Shown: positions 11,819 to 24,463 of the stretch, piece by piece | Layout of the letters: every line of letters begins with the position of its first letter | How positions within the stretch are numbered: position 1 is the stretch's first letter | Assembly: GCA_950022655.1 (NCBI GenBank) | Contig: OX465581.1 | Span: 32,521,300 to 32,585,299, forward strand | Source of the DNA: Alentia gelatinosa | Taxonomy: Eukaryota; Annelida; Polychaeta; Phyllodocida; Polynoidae | DNA length: 64,000 bases | Reading direction: 5' to 3' | Position numbers and translations under genes: made by a program | The notes under the pieces: model-generated | Database searches by the model: none | Seen by the model: the letters and a program-made list of their open reading frames with translations, nothing else | Told to the model about the DNA's origin: nothing

Positions 11819-14097
11819 TGTGGTGCACGGCTAGAAGGGACAAGACGATTTTGGTGGGCAACAGGACTCCTGTTCTTTGTTACCTCAAGTTTCTGCAACT
11901 ATGAAAGCAGGAAGAGATTAGAATTTGTCTTTAATCACAGGTCCGAAAAGATGTCGAAACGGCTTCCTTAAATTCACAGATATGTTCTCTCACATATCAC
12001 ACTGATCAACGTGAACATCTTTGAGGCATTACCTGTTTAATACAAATAAGAATGCAAGAGAAATACCTGAAATTGTCCCTACGATCCGCATACCAATACT
12101 GTACCGTTGCCAACAAAGAGCCTTTTGCATAAATATATCTCGATAATTAGCCAGGGAAATGGTCTTGAAATGATTTTCTGAAATATCATCATAGACATTA
12201 CCGATCTTATATTCAATATCACCTAGGTGTGCGTGTGTGCGTTGGTGCGTTGGTGCAGGCTAAGCACAAAAATATTCGTAAATATCATAAAAATAATAAA
12301 TTATCGAAGGATAGCTATTCTATAATGTCTGGGACAGCTCAATTGATAATTACACAGACTGAAAACCCAGCCACCGCCCATCCTCGACCCATGATACAGA
12401 CCGTCTCAGCCCAGACATAAGAACTATTCTAAAAACGCTTCAAATGCTGCTATGCAGTGAACACTACCTCTATTATGTAAGGGTGCTCTGCGAGGATATG
12501 GCTTCACAATTCCCAAACGAACGCTTTAACCCCCCGTTGAACTAGGGACCACAACTCGTGCAATTATTTCAAACCATGTCTTAATACCGCGTGGCTCCCT
12601 GGGGGACGGTATGCTCGCAAGACGCGCCGCGGGAGACGGAGGCAGCAAACCCGGCCTGATGCGCGCCATTTGCCGCGGGCTCGAACATGGCGTCACGTGG
12701 CGAAGAGACGGATTTCTGTGACCTTTCCGATTCATTGACCTTGCAAATGTCTACGCACAGCACGTTAACTGCAGGCGGTTGGACTCACGAACCACACCCA
12801 GTGGCTCTCTCACCCCACCCCCGTGCTTTCGGTTCGTTGACCTTGCCCCATGCAGACGCTGGGTGGGCGACAATAGCGGAAGAGTCCCAGCAACCTTATC
12901 CACCACAGGTGTGAAAAGACAGTGACTGCAAATTACCGATTTTAATGTACGTTTTTGTGCAATAGATACAGATCGATGCGGGTCGGATTCCACGAGCTTG
13001 ATCCTAAGTATACATATGTTGGAGGTTAGGACACAATACCGGTACACTTTCACTTCTTCCTATCATCTTAAGGATGAAACTGTCACGTCACGTCTGATAG
13101 ATTTCTGGGTCATCTCCCAAGACCAGGTTGACCAGTGGCAAGGTGACCAAAAAGGGTAACTTGAGTGGAAGACGTTGGGCAAGGACAGTGGGTACTCTTC
13201 TCCCATCACTCAGTGTCAAAAGCCAGGCGACGTTCCGTGACACCCTCCAATAGGTGTTTCCTCGGACGGAAAATCTGTCTGAATCGACGACGCGGCTCCC
13301 CCGCTCACACCAGGCATCAGGGAGGGTGCGACCAAGAGGGGGCCTATTTCGGGTACAGGACCGGGTACAAATCTGAAAGAAGCAAAAAAGAGTTGCGTCG
13401 CTATCCGATACCCGGCCTAGCGGTATGCCAGATTACAGGCACCCAAACAGCCGCCCGGGAATCAGCACTGGGGCAGCTCGCAGCACAAGTATTTCACACC
13501 AGGTCCTCAACAGGTGGCGCTACAAATTAATTCAATTTTACGATGATATATAGTAACGTGAGGCTGTCACTGGGCGATAATCGGAGAAATTCCACACCTC
13601 AGGACCATCCTAACAAAGGCAATGCAGTCGCCTGGTTTCAATGTAAAGGTGCAATCAGTGAAAGAGACAAGTACATCTAGTCAAGTATAGGGCAATCCAT
13701 TTAAGAGGTCGTCTAGATGTGTCACGCCATTTTGCACCTAGGAAATGGAGGCAAGATGTTTCATGGGTACGTTTGACCTGTGGTAAACCCGCATAGTGTA
13801 CAACGCATATACTTAATTAGATACGTGTACATTAATGTAATAATGACCTAACCCATAAGCCACTTTTGCATTTTCAGATGAAGAGAGAGTCTTGGTCAGA
13901 AGAATATGCAGCAAACTATGTATCACCACGCACTTAGGAGGGATAGGTCTGATGTCATCTGATGGGAAACCTGTTAAAATGTATCTTCACTTTGTGTATC
14001 AATGCAACCTGGTGACGTAGATTTAAGATCCTAGATGTACACTACTTCTTTTTTTTAATCCAGTGCGCATTTACTTCGGTATGACCAAAGCCTTGTA
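11819..14097. other. Gene-free stretch with a CpG-rich promoter-like patch
   Basis: About 12580-12720 is rich in CpG and contains CGCCATTTG (YY1-like), an ACATGGCG start context and a CACGTG E-box core. This could be a promoter or first exon, but no downstream splice partner was found. About 13160-13520 is another GC-rich patch without recognisable coding. The remainder is AT-rich and unremarkable. Confidence 0.4.
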
Positions 14098-14483
14098 CCC
14101 ACCAACGCCGATTCTGGTCCCGGTAGGCCTTACGATTGACTTCCCGCCTGGAATATAATTTCATTGGGAGGTCAAACAAAATTGTGACAGTGGACCGATT
14201 GACTCTACGATAGCCCATGATTGGATACAAATAGGCTATGATTGGAAACATCAACCACAGAGCTCCGATAGATCCAACATGTTGGATTTTTCAAAGCCTA
14301 TCTTAGCCTATTGTAGCCTATCTGTAGCTAATCATAGCCATGGAGCATGATTCACCGATTGGATCACGACAGAGGTCGACGATTGAAGGCCCCTTTCAAA
14401 TACCTCCTGATAGGCTACAATTTTGCCATTTCCAATCGTAGCCTAACGGGAGCTCTATCGTGGACAATCGGCGTTGGCTGGTG
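14098..14483. mobile_element. CACCAACGCCGATT-family foldback element, copy 1
   Basis: Starts CACCAACGCCGATTCTGG and ends AATCGGCGTTGGCTGGTGG, so the termini are inverted repeats. The interior carries several TAGCCTA/TAGGCTA blocks in both orientations around an ATCCAACATGTTGGAT palindrome. No transposase is present. Two further copies lie at 23.27 and 50.60 kb. It is a non-autonomous DNA element (MITE-like) by structure; the superfamily is not assigned. Confidence 0.8.
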
Positions 14484-17400
14484 GAATGCCTTATGGTAGT
14501 TTTAATTAAACTATTTCCGACTGCAACGATATCGTTGCTTATGAGTCAACAATGTAGATTTAAAGCGTCATCTTGTGGGATGGTGCGAAATGCTCAACAC
14601 CTATCGCAAATATCAAACTAAATTATGGAATAAGCTTTGCTGGTCTGAAAAATGTATAAATATTTATTACATACCTATGGCCGAACGTCTATGAAATACT
14701 ACCCGCTACTAGGGGTACAGTATAAATAATGTTCGGGCGCACTGCGCCCGTAGTGAATATTCGGGCGCACTGCAATAGTGAATGCATGTAATAGTGAATG
14801 TACATATATTAAGTATATAAAATGCCGTTTTTCTTGAAATTTAGGCATGTAACGGCGTTGGGACGTATTTATGACATCAAAAGACCTCGAACGGCCGTCC
14901 CTTCCGGCTCAGTAACCACGTTTTCTCTTAATACACTAACATGTATAGATAGCATTTAATCTTTCTAAACTGTTGGTCGTTTCTCATTTAAAAACCAACT
15001 AAAAGATGATGATATATGACTTGTCAATCGTGATGATACGCTAGTGGAGCTATGTTTAGTGAATATGTTGGTTGGTACATAGTCATATCGTGGACGCATA
15101 GTCGTTAGAATGATACATGGCAGTTTCATAGGTACACACATGTATATATCAAAAGGCGTAATGTACAAAGAGAGACGTTTGATATGAATTGATTTAGCAT
15201 ATTGTCGCTGTTCAGAATTCCCTATAATTTCGAAGAAACAAGTACTTTGTGTGTCTTATACTGATACCAACGTCCCTCCTTGATCCTATACCCCTCCTTG
15301 ACAACCTCAATTACCTAGACTCCTTCATATCAACTATTTCTTCGCTTTATGTCTTAGTCTGACCATTCTTCCCATGACCCGACTTTCTATTTTAACTATA
15401 GCCACACCTTTCAATGCCAAGAAGAATGGTATCCAAAACAGGAGAAGCACGGAAAGGCCGAAACTGCAGATTGTGAGGGGAAAGGACCCTTCGCCCGCCT
15501 TCCCATACCCAAGTTGGGATATTTCACCTAAAGAAATTGTAAGTGTAATACGAAACCTGAAAATAGACAAAACATCTGTGAGATAACAAAATGATAAATG
15601 TTGTGGTGAGGATTTCCTATGTATCCGTGTTCATCAGAATCAAGCCTTACCCATGCAGATCTAGTGAATGAGGTTTAACGAAGTAAAATGCACTTCTTCC
15701 AAACTTTAAAAAAAACGGACACGAATAGATGATTTTTATTTGTTCATGGTAGAACTGACCTGGAATACCGATAGAAGAATATTAGGTACGAGGACAGAAA
15801 GAAAATCCGTCAGGTAAGACGACAGCATATTGAACATAAGAACATGATTTATGTCGCACCATCTATGTCGCACCAGCAGCATTCATAAATGAACAATAGT
15901 ATCAGTGGGTGTCCAGTGGCTGAAAAGGGAGTTGTGTTGTTGAATGTTAAGTTTCTACACATAGACTAGAGATATACAAATTAATATGCTATACACATGC
16001 CCTTGCAAATAACCTGAATATTTAGATTTCCGGATAACGTGTTATTTTATGTTTTACACTTCAGCTTATAAGGTTCATATGCGTAGTGTGGATTTCGTGT
16101 AGAGGTATGTGTGTATGTATTCTATGATATGTGTATCCTTCTAGTCAAAAAGGTATGCCACATTCACCTGTATAATGCATGAGATAAGAGACGCTCAAGA
16201 TGGAATCAGAGAAGACAGGTGCCCACCTGTGTATTCTCGGCCCGTAGGATATATGTCACTTTGGAATGGGTCGAACGATACTATCGCTCAGCTCGAGATT
16301 TTAGACAGGTTTGAAATGCTTTTAGAACAAGGTAGGGTAGGTAATCAGTCGGAGGCGAGAGCTCAGACAGAGAAGACATGATAGACGGACATCAGGGAAA
16401 GGGCCAGGCTCTATGGATATATCTTGTATAAAATGTCCATCATGGTGAGGTTTGTAATTCAAACAGACGGTAGAAGGTGGCGCGCGGATTAGTTCAGCTC
16501 GGCCTCCTTCCTATGGATCAGGAAGTGAATCGAGGACCAGCGCGAGGGATTGGACCCAGCCCTGCAACCCACACAGCACCACCCACGTTTTTATCATATA
16601 GAGCCTAAGAAACCTTATGACCTTCAAAGATACATCATATGTGCCATTGTTTCTGAGATATAATGTTCAGATGTGTCCAAAGTGTAGTTTCGTCGCTGTG
16701 GAGCCTATGATACCGACTTGCCGACTGTTCCCGGTCACAGCTTTGCACGACCAATCCGTCGGGTCGTTGAGAAATTGAGCATTACTAGAATGGGGTAATG
16801 GCCGACTTTGCCTGACTTTAAGATTGTTGATTTATCATATACCCATGCAGTATATTTGATAATTACATATTGCTGCTCCCTATGCAGTATAAATTGTATA
16901 CTGAACCCTGTGCAGTACACTGTTATACTGCACATATTGAAACATCAGTAGTATGTAGGCTTTCACGTTGACATGTCTTCTATGCCAATATATGGTAAGA
17001 TTTGATCAATGTTGGGTATATGATAAATATATAACGACCTGACCGTGCTGCAGATGCTATGATACGAGATGATGAATGTTTTTTTACGTAATGAGGCCCC
17101 AGGTCGGGTTCCGTTAAAAAAACCTATTCCCCATCTCGTTTTGTAGCATGTACAGCATGGTCAAGTTGCTCTGTACAAGTACACACTCCAGAGACTGCCC
17201 CCGATTCTCAGTGTGCGGTAATACTAAAATTTGGTGTGTATTTCCATGCCTGGCGATAAAAAAAGTGGGAAAACTGTCTTGATATTCAATCTGCTAATTG
17301 TTACAAACTCACGGATCGGCAAATACTTGCCCACGCTGTTAGGCACGCGGGGGTATTTTCGTGTCCGCGAGTGAATTACAATTATCAAATGAAATGCCTG

Positions 17401-18138
17401 GTCTGTTTTCCCTTTGTACGCTTTCAAATGTTTTGAATTAATTTACCTATAATTGCCATTCGTATTACATTTTGGAAAAGCCGACCTGCGCGGTACAACA
17501 GTATACGGCACACTGTGCTGCACATGATTTTTACGATATAGGGAACAGAGGTCAGTAAATATAAGAACAATGTGCACAGGTGTATAATAAATCTGACAAC
17601 CGTTCTCAATATCTTTATTATACTAATGGTTATCAAACTCTTAATCATTTTCTATGAGAACTATTAAGGTCTAGCCCGGCCCGGTCCCTTGCGGCCCGCT
17701 CTGATCTTAATTGGGTCGATGTGCGAGTGTATCGTACATAGACACCATTGTTCCCGACTTCAACTGATTCCGATCGTTGATCGGGACTGTGGGAACCGGT
17801 GATAAATCTATGTCGATGTTCAGGGATTACTGGATCTTGTTGGATTCGGTTGGTTCAGATTGTTAGTTCTAGATATTTATACATATGTCAACTTTAATCA
17901 TTACAACTTTAACCTCCATGATTTCTGATGGTAAATGATGGTATTATGATTAATTCTAAATAATTAATAATAAATGAACATTCAAGAAAGTACATGATCA
18001 TTCGATCTCATTATGGACCGGACTATTTTTCCGAAATCTCCTGCAGGGAATTCTTACATGCCAGAATCTCCGGGTAGCTGTTTCCAGGTGCCCTATACAT
18101 TTCCTATGGAGACTCAGTAATCGGTGAGTAATAAATAT
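14484..18138. other. Gene-free stretch
   Basis: I see no supported exon, tRNA or element with clear ends. The phrase GTTCGGGCGCACTGC is partly repeated at 14730-14775. A phrase near 14683 (GGCCGAACGTCTATGAAATACT) resembles one near 48522, suggesting a dispersed repeat. The GC-rich block near 16480-16580 was checked for tRNA boxes without success. Confidence 0.5.
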
Positions 18139-18407
18139 TATCGTAAAACTGGATGGGTTTTTAATCTTGGCCACCGTATGCCACGACTGGAGTTTGGCAT
18201 AGTGATTTCATGAGGCGAAACTCCAGGAGTGGAATGCAGTGGCCACGATTAAAACGAATGAGGTTTTGATTTATCCTACCCCGTCTGCTCGATTTTGGAA
18301 TATTATGTGATAAAAATTCTGTATGCCACTTCCGTATGCCAGGCAGCGTGGCATACGGAAACTCAATGTTAAGCCTATGGAATTTTATATTAGGGGTAGG
18401 ACAAATA
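18139..18407 (+). mobile_element. Composite palindromic element, copy A
   Basis: Two adjacent foldback modules. Module 1 (about 18143-18260) has TTTTTAATCTTGGCCACC at the left answered by GTGGCCACGATTAAAA at the right, around a TTTGGCATAGTG core. Module 2 (about 18262-18407) starts TTTATCCTACCCC and ends GGGGTAGGACAAA, with an internal stem CGTATGCC/GGCATACG. The same two modules in the same relation, inverted as a block, occur at 57.53-57.84 kb, so they move or were copied as one unit. No coding capacity. Confidence 0.8.
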
Positions 18408-19679
18408 TATATATAGCGCTGGAACGCAATGCGCCCAGCGGATATAAAACGAGAAGCTTAAGTTGCGCACCATAGCTTGTTAACATCAACATCTTTGGTC
18501 TCATTTGTTCTTAGTTGTGTAATCCAAAATGGAACTCCAATATTAAAATGCGTTGAAATCAACAAATACTAAGTAAATAGAAATAAAAAGCGAGACCAGT
18601 GGCTACTGTTCTTAGAGTAAGTCAGACAAAATAAGTTCCGCGAGGTAATTATATATTTATATATACATCTTTATGGCTTATTTCTATTTGTACTAGGCCC
18701 ACCAACTATACATTGTGATATCGTTATTAGATTATACCTTAGGAAAGATATCTAAGACTAGCACACTATCCGCACTGCTTTTAATTTCCTTGACGATCGA
18801 GCAGCGGGCTTTGGTTTTAGGAAACACCAGAGGAGGGACAACAAAATGAGGTTCCCTTTTGATTCAACCTTGACCACTCACCCTCTCCGAGTCGCACGTT
18901 TATTGAGTTCAGATTTTCCTAAGCTTAGATTATATAGCCTTCAATTTCTAGTCAGTGCTCGCGTGTGCTACTGTGTCCCTGTGAGATATATTCTAACTGT
19001 ATGTTACAAAGAAAAAGCCAAATACATGTAATACAATTTGGTATATTCTTGATAGAATTTTGATATGTGTTATGTGTACCCTTAACATCATTTAAAGCAA
19101 TTTTGATATAGCATTGTATATGAGTACGCTCAGGCTAAATGATTAACTAAATGAACGATTTTCTGAACTTTCTGAACTTCCCTTAATGTAGTAAATCTAA
19201 ATAAGAATATTCTTTGTATCAATTAAGATTGTTTTAAATATGCTTTATATATTTACCATAACGACATACCCTTTGGTAGCGATGGTCATCTCAATCTCGA
19301 GATATAAGAGACCGTTGAGTGTGATGAATCTGCATCTTATACAACAACTATTTTCAAAGTATAATAAAGAAAATAATGCCACCTGAATAACCAATACTAG
19401 AAGCATCGTTTTTGTCAATTTTACGAAGGCAGTCGCTGTTGTTTTTTCGGCGTTGTCCATCCTTCAAAAGGGGTGTGTCTTGTAGTCCATACGTTGAATT
19501 GTCACCTGCTTCAGTTTTTGATTGATGCTCGATAGCCATGTATGAATTTGCGGGCTTTCTGAGCAACAATCAAAACATGGGCAGACGACTTTTGACATCT
19601 GTGATATGTTGCTCCAGGAAGATGATATGGCGATCCAGTGAGGTAAGAACCTCGTACCATGTAACATTCATATTACAAT
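18408..19679. other. Gene-free stretch
   Basis: AT-rich. A short TA run follows the 18.1 kb element. No exon, structural RNA or defined repeat could be supported. Confidence 0.5.
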
Positions 19680-20330
19680 ACCCTTAGGGACGAGAACTCG
19701 ATTATATATGCCGACGATACGGTAATTTATAGACATGGTGATATTAATCTACTTTTTGATAACCTCCGAGAAGACTTAGAATTGTTGTATGTTTGGTGTT
19801 TGCAAAACAAACTGTCTATGAATATTGGGAAAATAAAGTACATGTGTTTCACTCGATTGGGAACACATAGAGGTATTACAGAATCGTAATCTACAAATCA
19901 ATGGTGTACCACTAGTAAAGGCTGTGTCACATAACTATCTAGGGATCTTTATGGGCTAGTTGTTGGATTATCGCTTTCATTGTATTAAGACACGCTCTCC
20001 CACAGGATATGTCAACTTGTTACAATCGGGCGTATGTTTCTGAAAATGCAGCTCTTTCTGTATGTAAGGCTGCAGTTTTGCCGTTTTTCGATTACGGGAA
20101 TTCTTTTTTTTTACAAATTGCTCTAAATATCAGGACTATGATCTGCAGTTACTTCGAAACAAATGCCTACGGATTTGTATTCGAACCAATAGATATACCT
20201 CCAATCGTGAAATACATGTTAGAACAAATACTCCTCTATTATATGATAGACGTCAGACATCTTCTCCATTTGATGTACAAAAGAGTTCCCAAAGGTATCA
20301 ACATCTGACAAAGACATTGACATTCTGGGT
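19680..20330 (+). mobile_element. LINE (non-LTR retrotransposon) reverse-transcriptase remnant
   Basis: The frame from 19701 reads IIYADDTVIY, the RT active-site motif (YADD at 19707-19718). It is followed by a thumb-like segment with WCLQNKLSMN and, after breaks, NYLGIFM. Further on, one frame reads PFFDYGNSF, a motif seen in the same place in the 58.6 kb copy. Several stops and frame changes interrupt it and both ends of the element are missing, so it is a dead 5'- and 3'-truncated fragment. The clade is not assigned. Confidence 0.8.
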
Positions 20331-21645
20331 TGTATACAGCTCCTGTCTCCATAGTACATAAACCAAATTTGTATGCATACACAACTTCGATTCATTACAA
20401 AGGGAGCATGTTAAGGAACCATCAACCACCTGTAGTAAGGTAAGTAACTTTGTTGATCATACACGTATAAAAATGTGAGGATTTATCTGCTGAAATAACT
20501 ACTGCATTCAAAATTGATCAATAATGAATTTTCAAAATAAACCTACAAATGCAAAACATTTTCTTGGTCATACATCCTTATATTCTCCTGTACAAAACAG
20601 AAGCAAGCAGTTCAAAATCACAGTGACATAATGAATAAATTAGTAAAAGCTCGCTGCGGCTTCATGACATATTTAGACCCAGGACATTTTGAGCATCAGG
20701 AATCCTATACCCTTGTCCTTATGTCCGATGTGTGCAAATCCTTTCCTTCAGAAACAGTTCCTGACCTTACTACCTCTCGTATAGCACCTATATATAATCC
20801 ATAAATATATAATCCGGAAAGGAAAACATCAGTTAATTCCACCACAGCACGCGGAGGTCTCAGATAGTTGGCGGTAATGGTATTACTAATGCGTATTATT
20901 GTACATTGTACTTCAACAAGCCAATCCTACAAATAGCGCATGTTACTATAGTTCAAGAATGGGTTCCTGTGTACTCTAAGGATCAATATTCCACAGTGAG
21001 AGCCAGTTTTCTTAGTGGATTATGTACATTAACAGGAACAAGTCAAGCATACCCTACCCTTGGCCAGCCACCAGGTCTCTTTCTAATATCAGTGAACCCC
21101 CAACCAATGCAATACTACTGCCTTTCCCTTGGCTCTTGTTTCTGTACTATTTTAGTCTTGGCTATGGGCAATATAAAATGTCTGATTCCAGGCGAACAGG
21201 TTCTCATTCATGATACGTATAGGTTGAAAAGTGCCATTCTATTTTACAAGTAACAAGACGATTCAATTGAAGACCGGGACAAATTGTATTTTTTCCTCAA
21301 ACTAACCTTGAGAAATTGCATATTTCTGCATTTAAATACAGTATTGCTTATTGCATACTTTACACAAACCCTTGCGTAAAGAGGTTATTGCATCTGCTCC
21401 AGAGGTTTTGAAAGGGCTGTGCTATAAATCAAGTGAAGGTACCATGCAAGAGTGACTTTCTTGCGACGGAAGACTTTCATATATTCTATTCTGGTATTCT
21501 ATTCTGGTGCAGCATATTGGCAAATTGACAGCAAAAATGCCACCCCTATAGTATCTCCGGTAATACAGACATTAATCATGGGTTGTAATGCCATAAGGAC
21601 CTGGAAAGTGAATGAATTTCGGGCAAGGTAATATCATCCTATACT
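20331..21645. other. Gene-free stretch
   Basis: No supported gene. The 115-residue plus frame at 20906-21253 resembles no protein I know and sits in ordinary AT-rich DNA. Confidence 0.45.
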
Positions 21646-22200
21646 CTACTCACCTGATGATGAAGGCACGGACGGGAATCGAAAGCAGTTAGGCTCAGAG
21701 GTCGTCATGCTTGTCTGTGAAGTGTCGGGAAGGGCGGCTATTGGTCTGGTTGCGGCCCCTCTGCCTCCAATTACAACCCCGACTGGAGGACACTGGACCT
21801 TGGTCCATGGCAAGTGTATGTAACCTACATGTTTATGGAAGTGTATATATATATATATATTACATATATATGTGCAGCGAAGGATTCTATCCAAACGAGG
21901 ATCTATATCCGCACTAGTGCGTGAATGAGTCAAGTCATTTCTATGCCTCCAGTGAGGTTTGGGATGTCTGAAGTGTTGGAATGTTGAATGTCGGTGCTAA
22001 ACACCACATCAACATCACCGATAGCCACCAAGGTTACTATCACGGGGCACAGGTAAAACCTGTGGATGTTCACCACTTCTCTGGTTGTCTCACAGTCCGA
22101 ATCTCTCACTTGTCCTACACCTCCATTGCTTCCTCTATGGTTGGAACAGACGCCCACGGCCAGTTTGTTCTTGTTCAAGTTGTTGGATGATTGTGTGGTT
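21646..22200. other. Mixed stretch before a GC-rich island
   Basis: Moderately GC-rich DNA on both sides of an impure TA run at about 21841-21870. Overlapping frames are open on both strands without a recognisable domain. Confidence 0.4.
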
Positions 22201-22880
22201 TTAAAGGTGACTCGTGTCTGTCAGTGCGGAAGGCAGGTAAACGAACAGGTGAGCGGGCGGGGACCGCTCCCTGTCCCGGGGTTGATACCGAGTGATGGGC
22301 CGTCGTCAAGTGAGGTGTGCAGCGGGTGAGGTGTCGCACCTGAGTGGCGCCGGTCGTCGACTGGCCGTGCTGCCCGTCACCCCGCCTGTGTAAATCACGA
22401 CCCGCCTCCACTCGCCGCCCTCCCACCACCGCTGTGACTGCTGCTGGCCCGCCGCCCGCCGCCCGCCGCCCGCCGCTCGCCGCTCGCCGCCCGCCGCTCG
22501 CCGCCCTCACCGCCAACGTCCGCTGTCCACCTGCAACCGAAGACCTACCATCGGCAGATTGTACGCCGTTCATCCGCCGTCCGCCCACCGGCGCGACCCA
22601 CGCTGTATGCGGCGTGCCTCTGCACCTCGACCACGTCATCGCGCTTTTTATACTGGCCGCGCCATTAATAGCCTTTATGAAAGAAATCAGCGGGATAGAA
22701 AAACGTTGCTGCGGGGCGGTACTGAAGGTTTTGTTCGAGGTGCACGATGGTGGGAGGTGGTGGTGGTAGGTGGGGAGTGGAGTCGCTGGTCGAGGGGGTG
22801 CAGCCACAGCTTTCGGGCTGGTAGAGGGCGGTGGGTAGAGGTCATCGGGAAAAGTCAACGTGGCAGATGGCAACGGGGAT
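22201..22880. other. GC/CpG-rich island with GCCCGCC repeats
   Basis: This is the most GC-rich part of the window. At about 22450-22506 it contains iterated GCCCGCC and GCCGCTC units. Frames stay open on both strands (232 codons on minus, 141 on plus) because stop codons are rare in such sequence. Neither translation shows a domain. A CpG-island promoter or non-coding first exon is possible but nothing downstream confirms it. Confidence 0.45.
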
Positions 22881-23273
22881 ATAGTGGACAGTAAAGCTAT
22901 AGGACAGGTTAAAATATAAAGTAAGGTGTTCAGCAGGGGCTAATCTGCAAGGATAAGCTCCACCGAAGGGCGCTCGCAATGCGTAGGCTAGGATTTAAAA
23001 GTTGATAATTTGTGGACAGGAAGTTTTAATATGCGACATCCTCATCTGCTGCAGGCATCAAGCATTTTTTTAAAGAGGCTAATTTGTTCCTATGAACAAT
23101 TAGCAAACACAGAGGCTTCAATGCGAAAAGCAGTGCATTTTGGTACTTACTGTGGGCAGCGCCTCTTACCTACTTCGTCCCTACGAGTGTTATATACTAA
23201 CCAAAGCTCCGAACTCGGCGTTTGGATGGTTTTAGGAAATGATGTTTCTCGTCTGATTGTAAAGGCTTTTACC
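22881..23273. other. Unannotated stretch
   Basis: No feature seen. A plus frame (23010-23339) is open but runs into the repeat element that starts at 23274 and has no recognisable domain. Confidence 0.4.
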
Positions 23274-23826
23274 CCACCAACGCCGACGGTTTACGATAGA
23301 CCCCCCGGTAGGCTACAATTAGAAATGGCAAAATCGTAGCCTATTGCCAGGTCCCCGATGAATAAAATCGTGGACATTGGTGTAAACCATACACTGTCAG
23401 AATGGCCTTAAGGACCAAAACATGAACCACATTCACAATCAAATCCCTGTTTCAATGTAGATCTCAGGCAGAGTTTTATATTGAAATATTGAATGAATAA
23501 TTGATTGATCTAACAATATCATATTTATGGCGATTATATATCTAAATGTGCTTTACACAATTCCAGAGTTTCATAATTTTCCTCTCAGTATTTCACCAGC
23601 AAGAAATATTTTCCCGTAAAATCACAATAGACTATGACTTGTTGGATTTTGTCTGGAGCTCTACGATTGATGTTTTTAATCGAAGCCTATCGGTATGCAA
23701 TCAGGGGTATTGTAGAGTGAATCGCAGGAACCTGTTCCATTGTGCACAACGATTTTTTTTTACCTCCCGATAGAATCGGTATGGTGTCGGGAAGTCAATC
23801 GTAGGGCCCAGAATCGGCGTTGGTGA
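23274..23826. mobile_element. CACCAACGCCGA-family foldback element, copy 2
   Basis: Left end CCACCAACGCCGACGG, right end AGAATCGGCGTTGGTGAGG, inverted relative to each other. The inner landmarks match copies 1 and 3: GCAAAATCGTAGCCTA and GTCCCCGATGA near the left, and GGGAAGTCAATCGTAGG near the right. It is non-coding and non-autonomous. Confidence 0.8.
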
Positions 23827-23837
23827 GGGTAATGCTT

Positions 23838-24050
23838 GAGACACATCAAGCGAAAAACGTAGCGATTTCAGGAATCACCAACACAAAATGGCGTAAATGT
23901 GAGCAATAATTTCATATTTCACCTGATTATTGTTTCTGATATGCTATATTATCGATGGGAGATATTACAATGAAATAATATCTGACATATATGCCATTTT
24001 GTGTTGGCGATTCCGGAGATCGCTGCCTTCACTCGCTTGGTGTGTCCCCG
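23838..24050 (+). mobile_element. GAGACACACCAAGCG foldback element, unit 1 of 3
   Basis: Left end GAGACACATCAAGCG, right end CGCTTGGTGTGTCCCC. The subterminal blocks CACCAACACAAAATGGCG and GCCATTTTGTGTTGGCG extend the inverted repeat. The centre contains ATTATTGTTTCTGATATGC. It has no coding capacity. Confidence 0.85.
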
Positions 24051-24066
24051 GCATGAGCCTTAAGCC

Positions 24067-24240
24067 GGAGACACACCAAGCGAGAAACGCAGCAAGTTCC
24101 GTAACCGCCAACACAAAATGGCCTATATGTAAGCTATTATTTTACATTTCACCTAATTATTGTTTCCAAGATGCTAGATTATAGGCACGAGATATTCCTA
24201 TGATATAATATCTCACATACATGCCAATTTGTGTCCCCGG
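24067..24240 (+). mobile_element. GAGACACACCAAGCG foldback element, unit 2 of 3, right end deleted
   Basis: Same orientation as unit 1 and directly downstream. It begins GGAGACACACCAAGCGAG and tracks unit 1 to ATGCCAATTTGTGT, then jumps straight to CCCCGG. The lost segment lies between two TGTGT motifs present in the intact unit, as expected of a microhomology-mediated deletion. Confidence 0.8.
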
Positions 24241-24250
24241 TATAATTCTA

Positions 24251-24463
24251 GGGACACACCAAGCGAGTAACGGCAGCGATCTCCAGAATCGCCAACAAAA
24301 ATCTGCGTGTATGTGCGATATTATTTCATAGTAATATCTCCCACCAATAATTTAGCATCTCTGACGCAATAATCAGGTGAAATATGAAATAATCGCTCAC
24401 ATTTACGCCATCTTGTGTTGGCGATTCCGGAAATCGCCGCGTTACTCGCTTGGTGTGTCTCCA
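24251..24463 (-). mobile_element. GAGACACACCAAGCG foldback element, unit 3 of 3, inverted
   Basis: The ends GGGACACACCAAGCGAG and CTCGCTTGGTGTGTCTCC match units 1 and 2. The asymmetric centre (AATATCTCCCACC, then TCAGGTGAAATATGAAAT) is the reverse complement of unit 1, so this unit sits in the opposite direction. Confidence 0.85.

Noticed and set aside
16480..16580. Possible tRNA or tRNA-derived SINE
   Set aside because: A GGATTAGTTCAGCTCGG string resembles an A box, but no B box or cloverleaf could be drawn.
22175..22873. 232-codon minus-strand frame (and the 141-codon plus frame)
   Set aside because: Both strands are open because of high GC content; no domain, and Pro/Ala/Arg-rich repeats come from GCCCGCC iterations.
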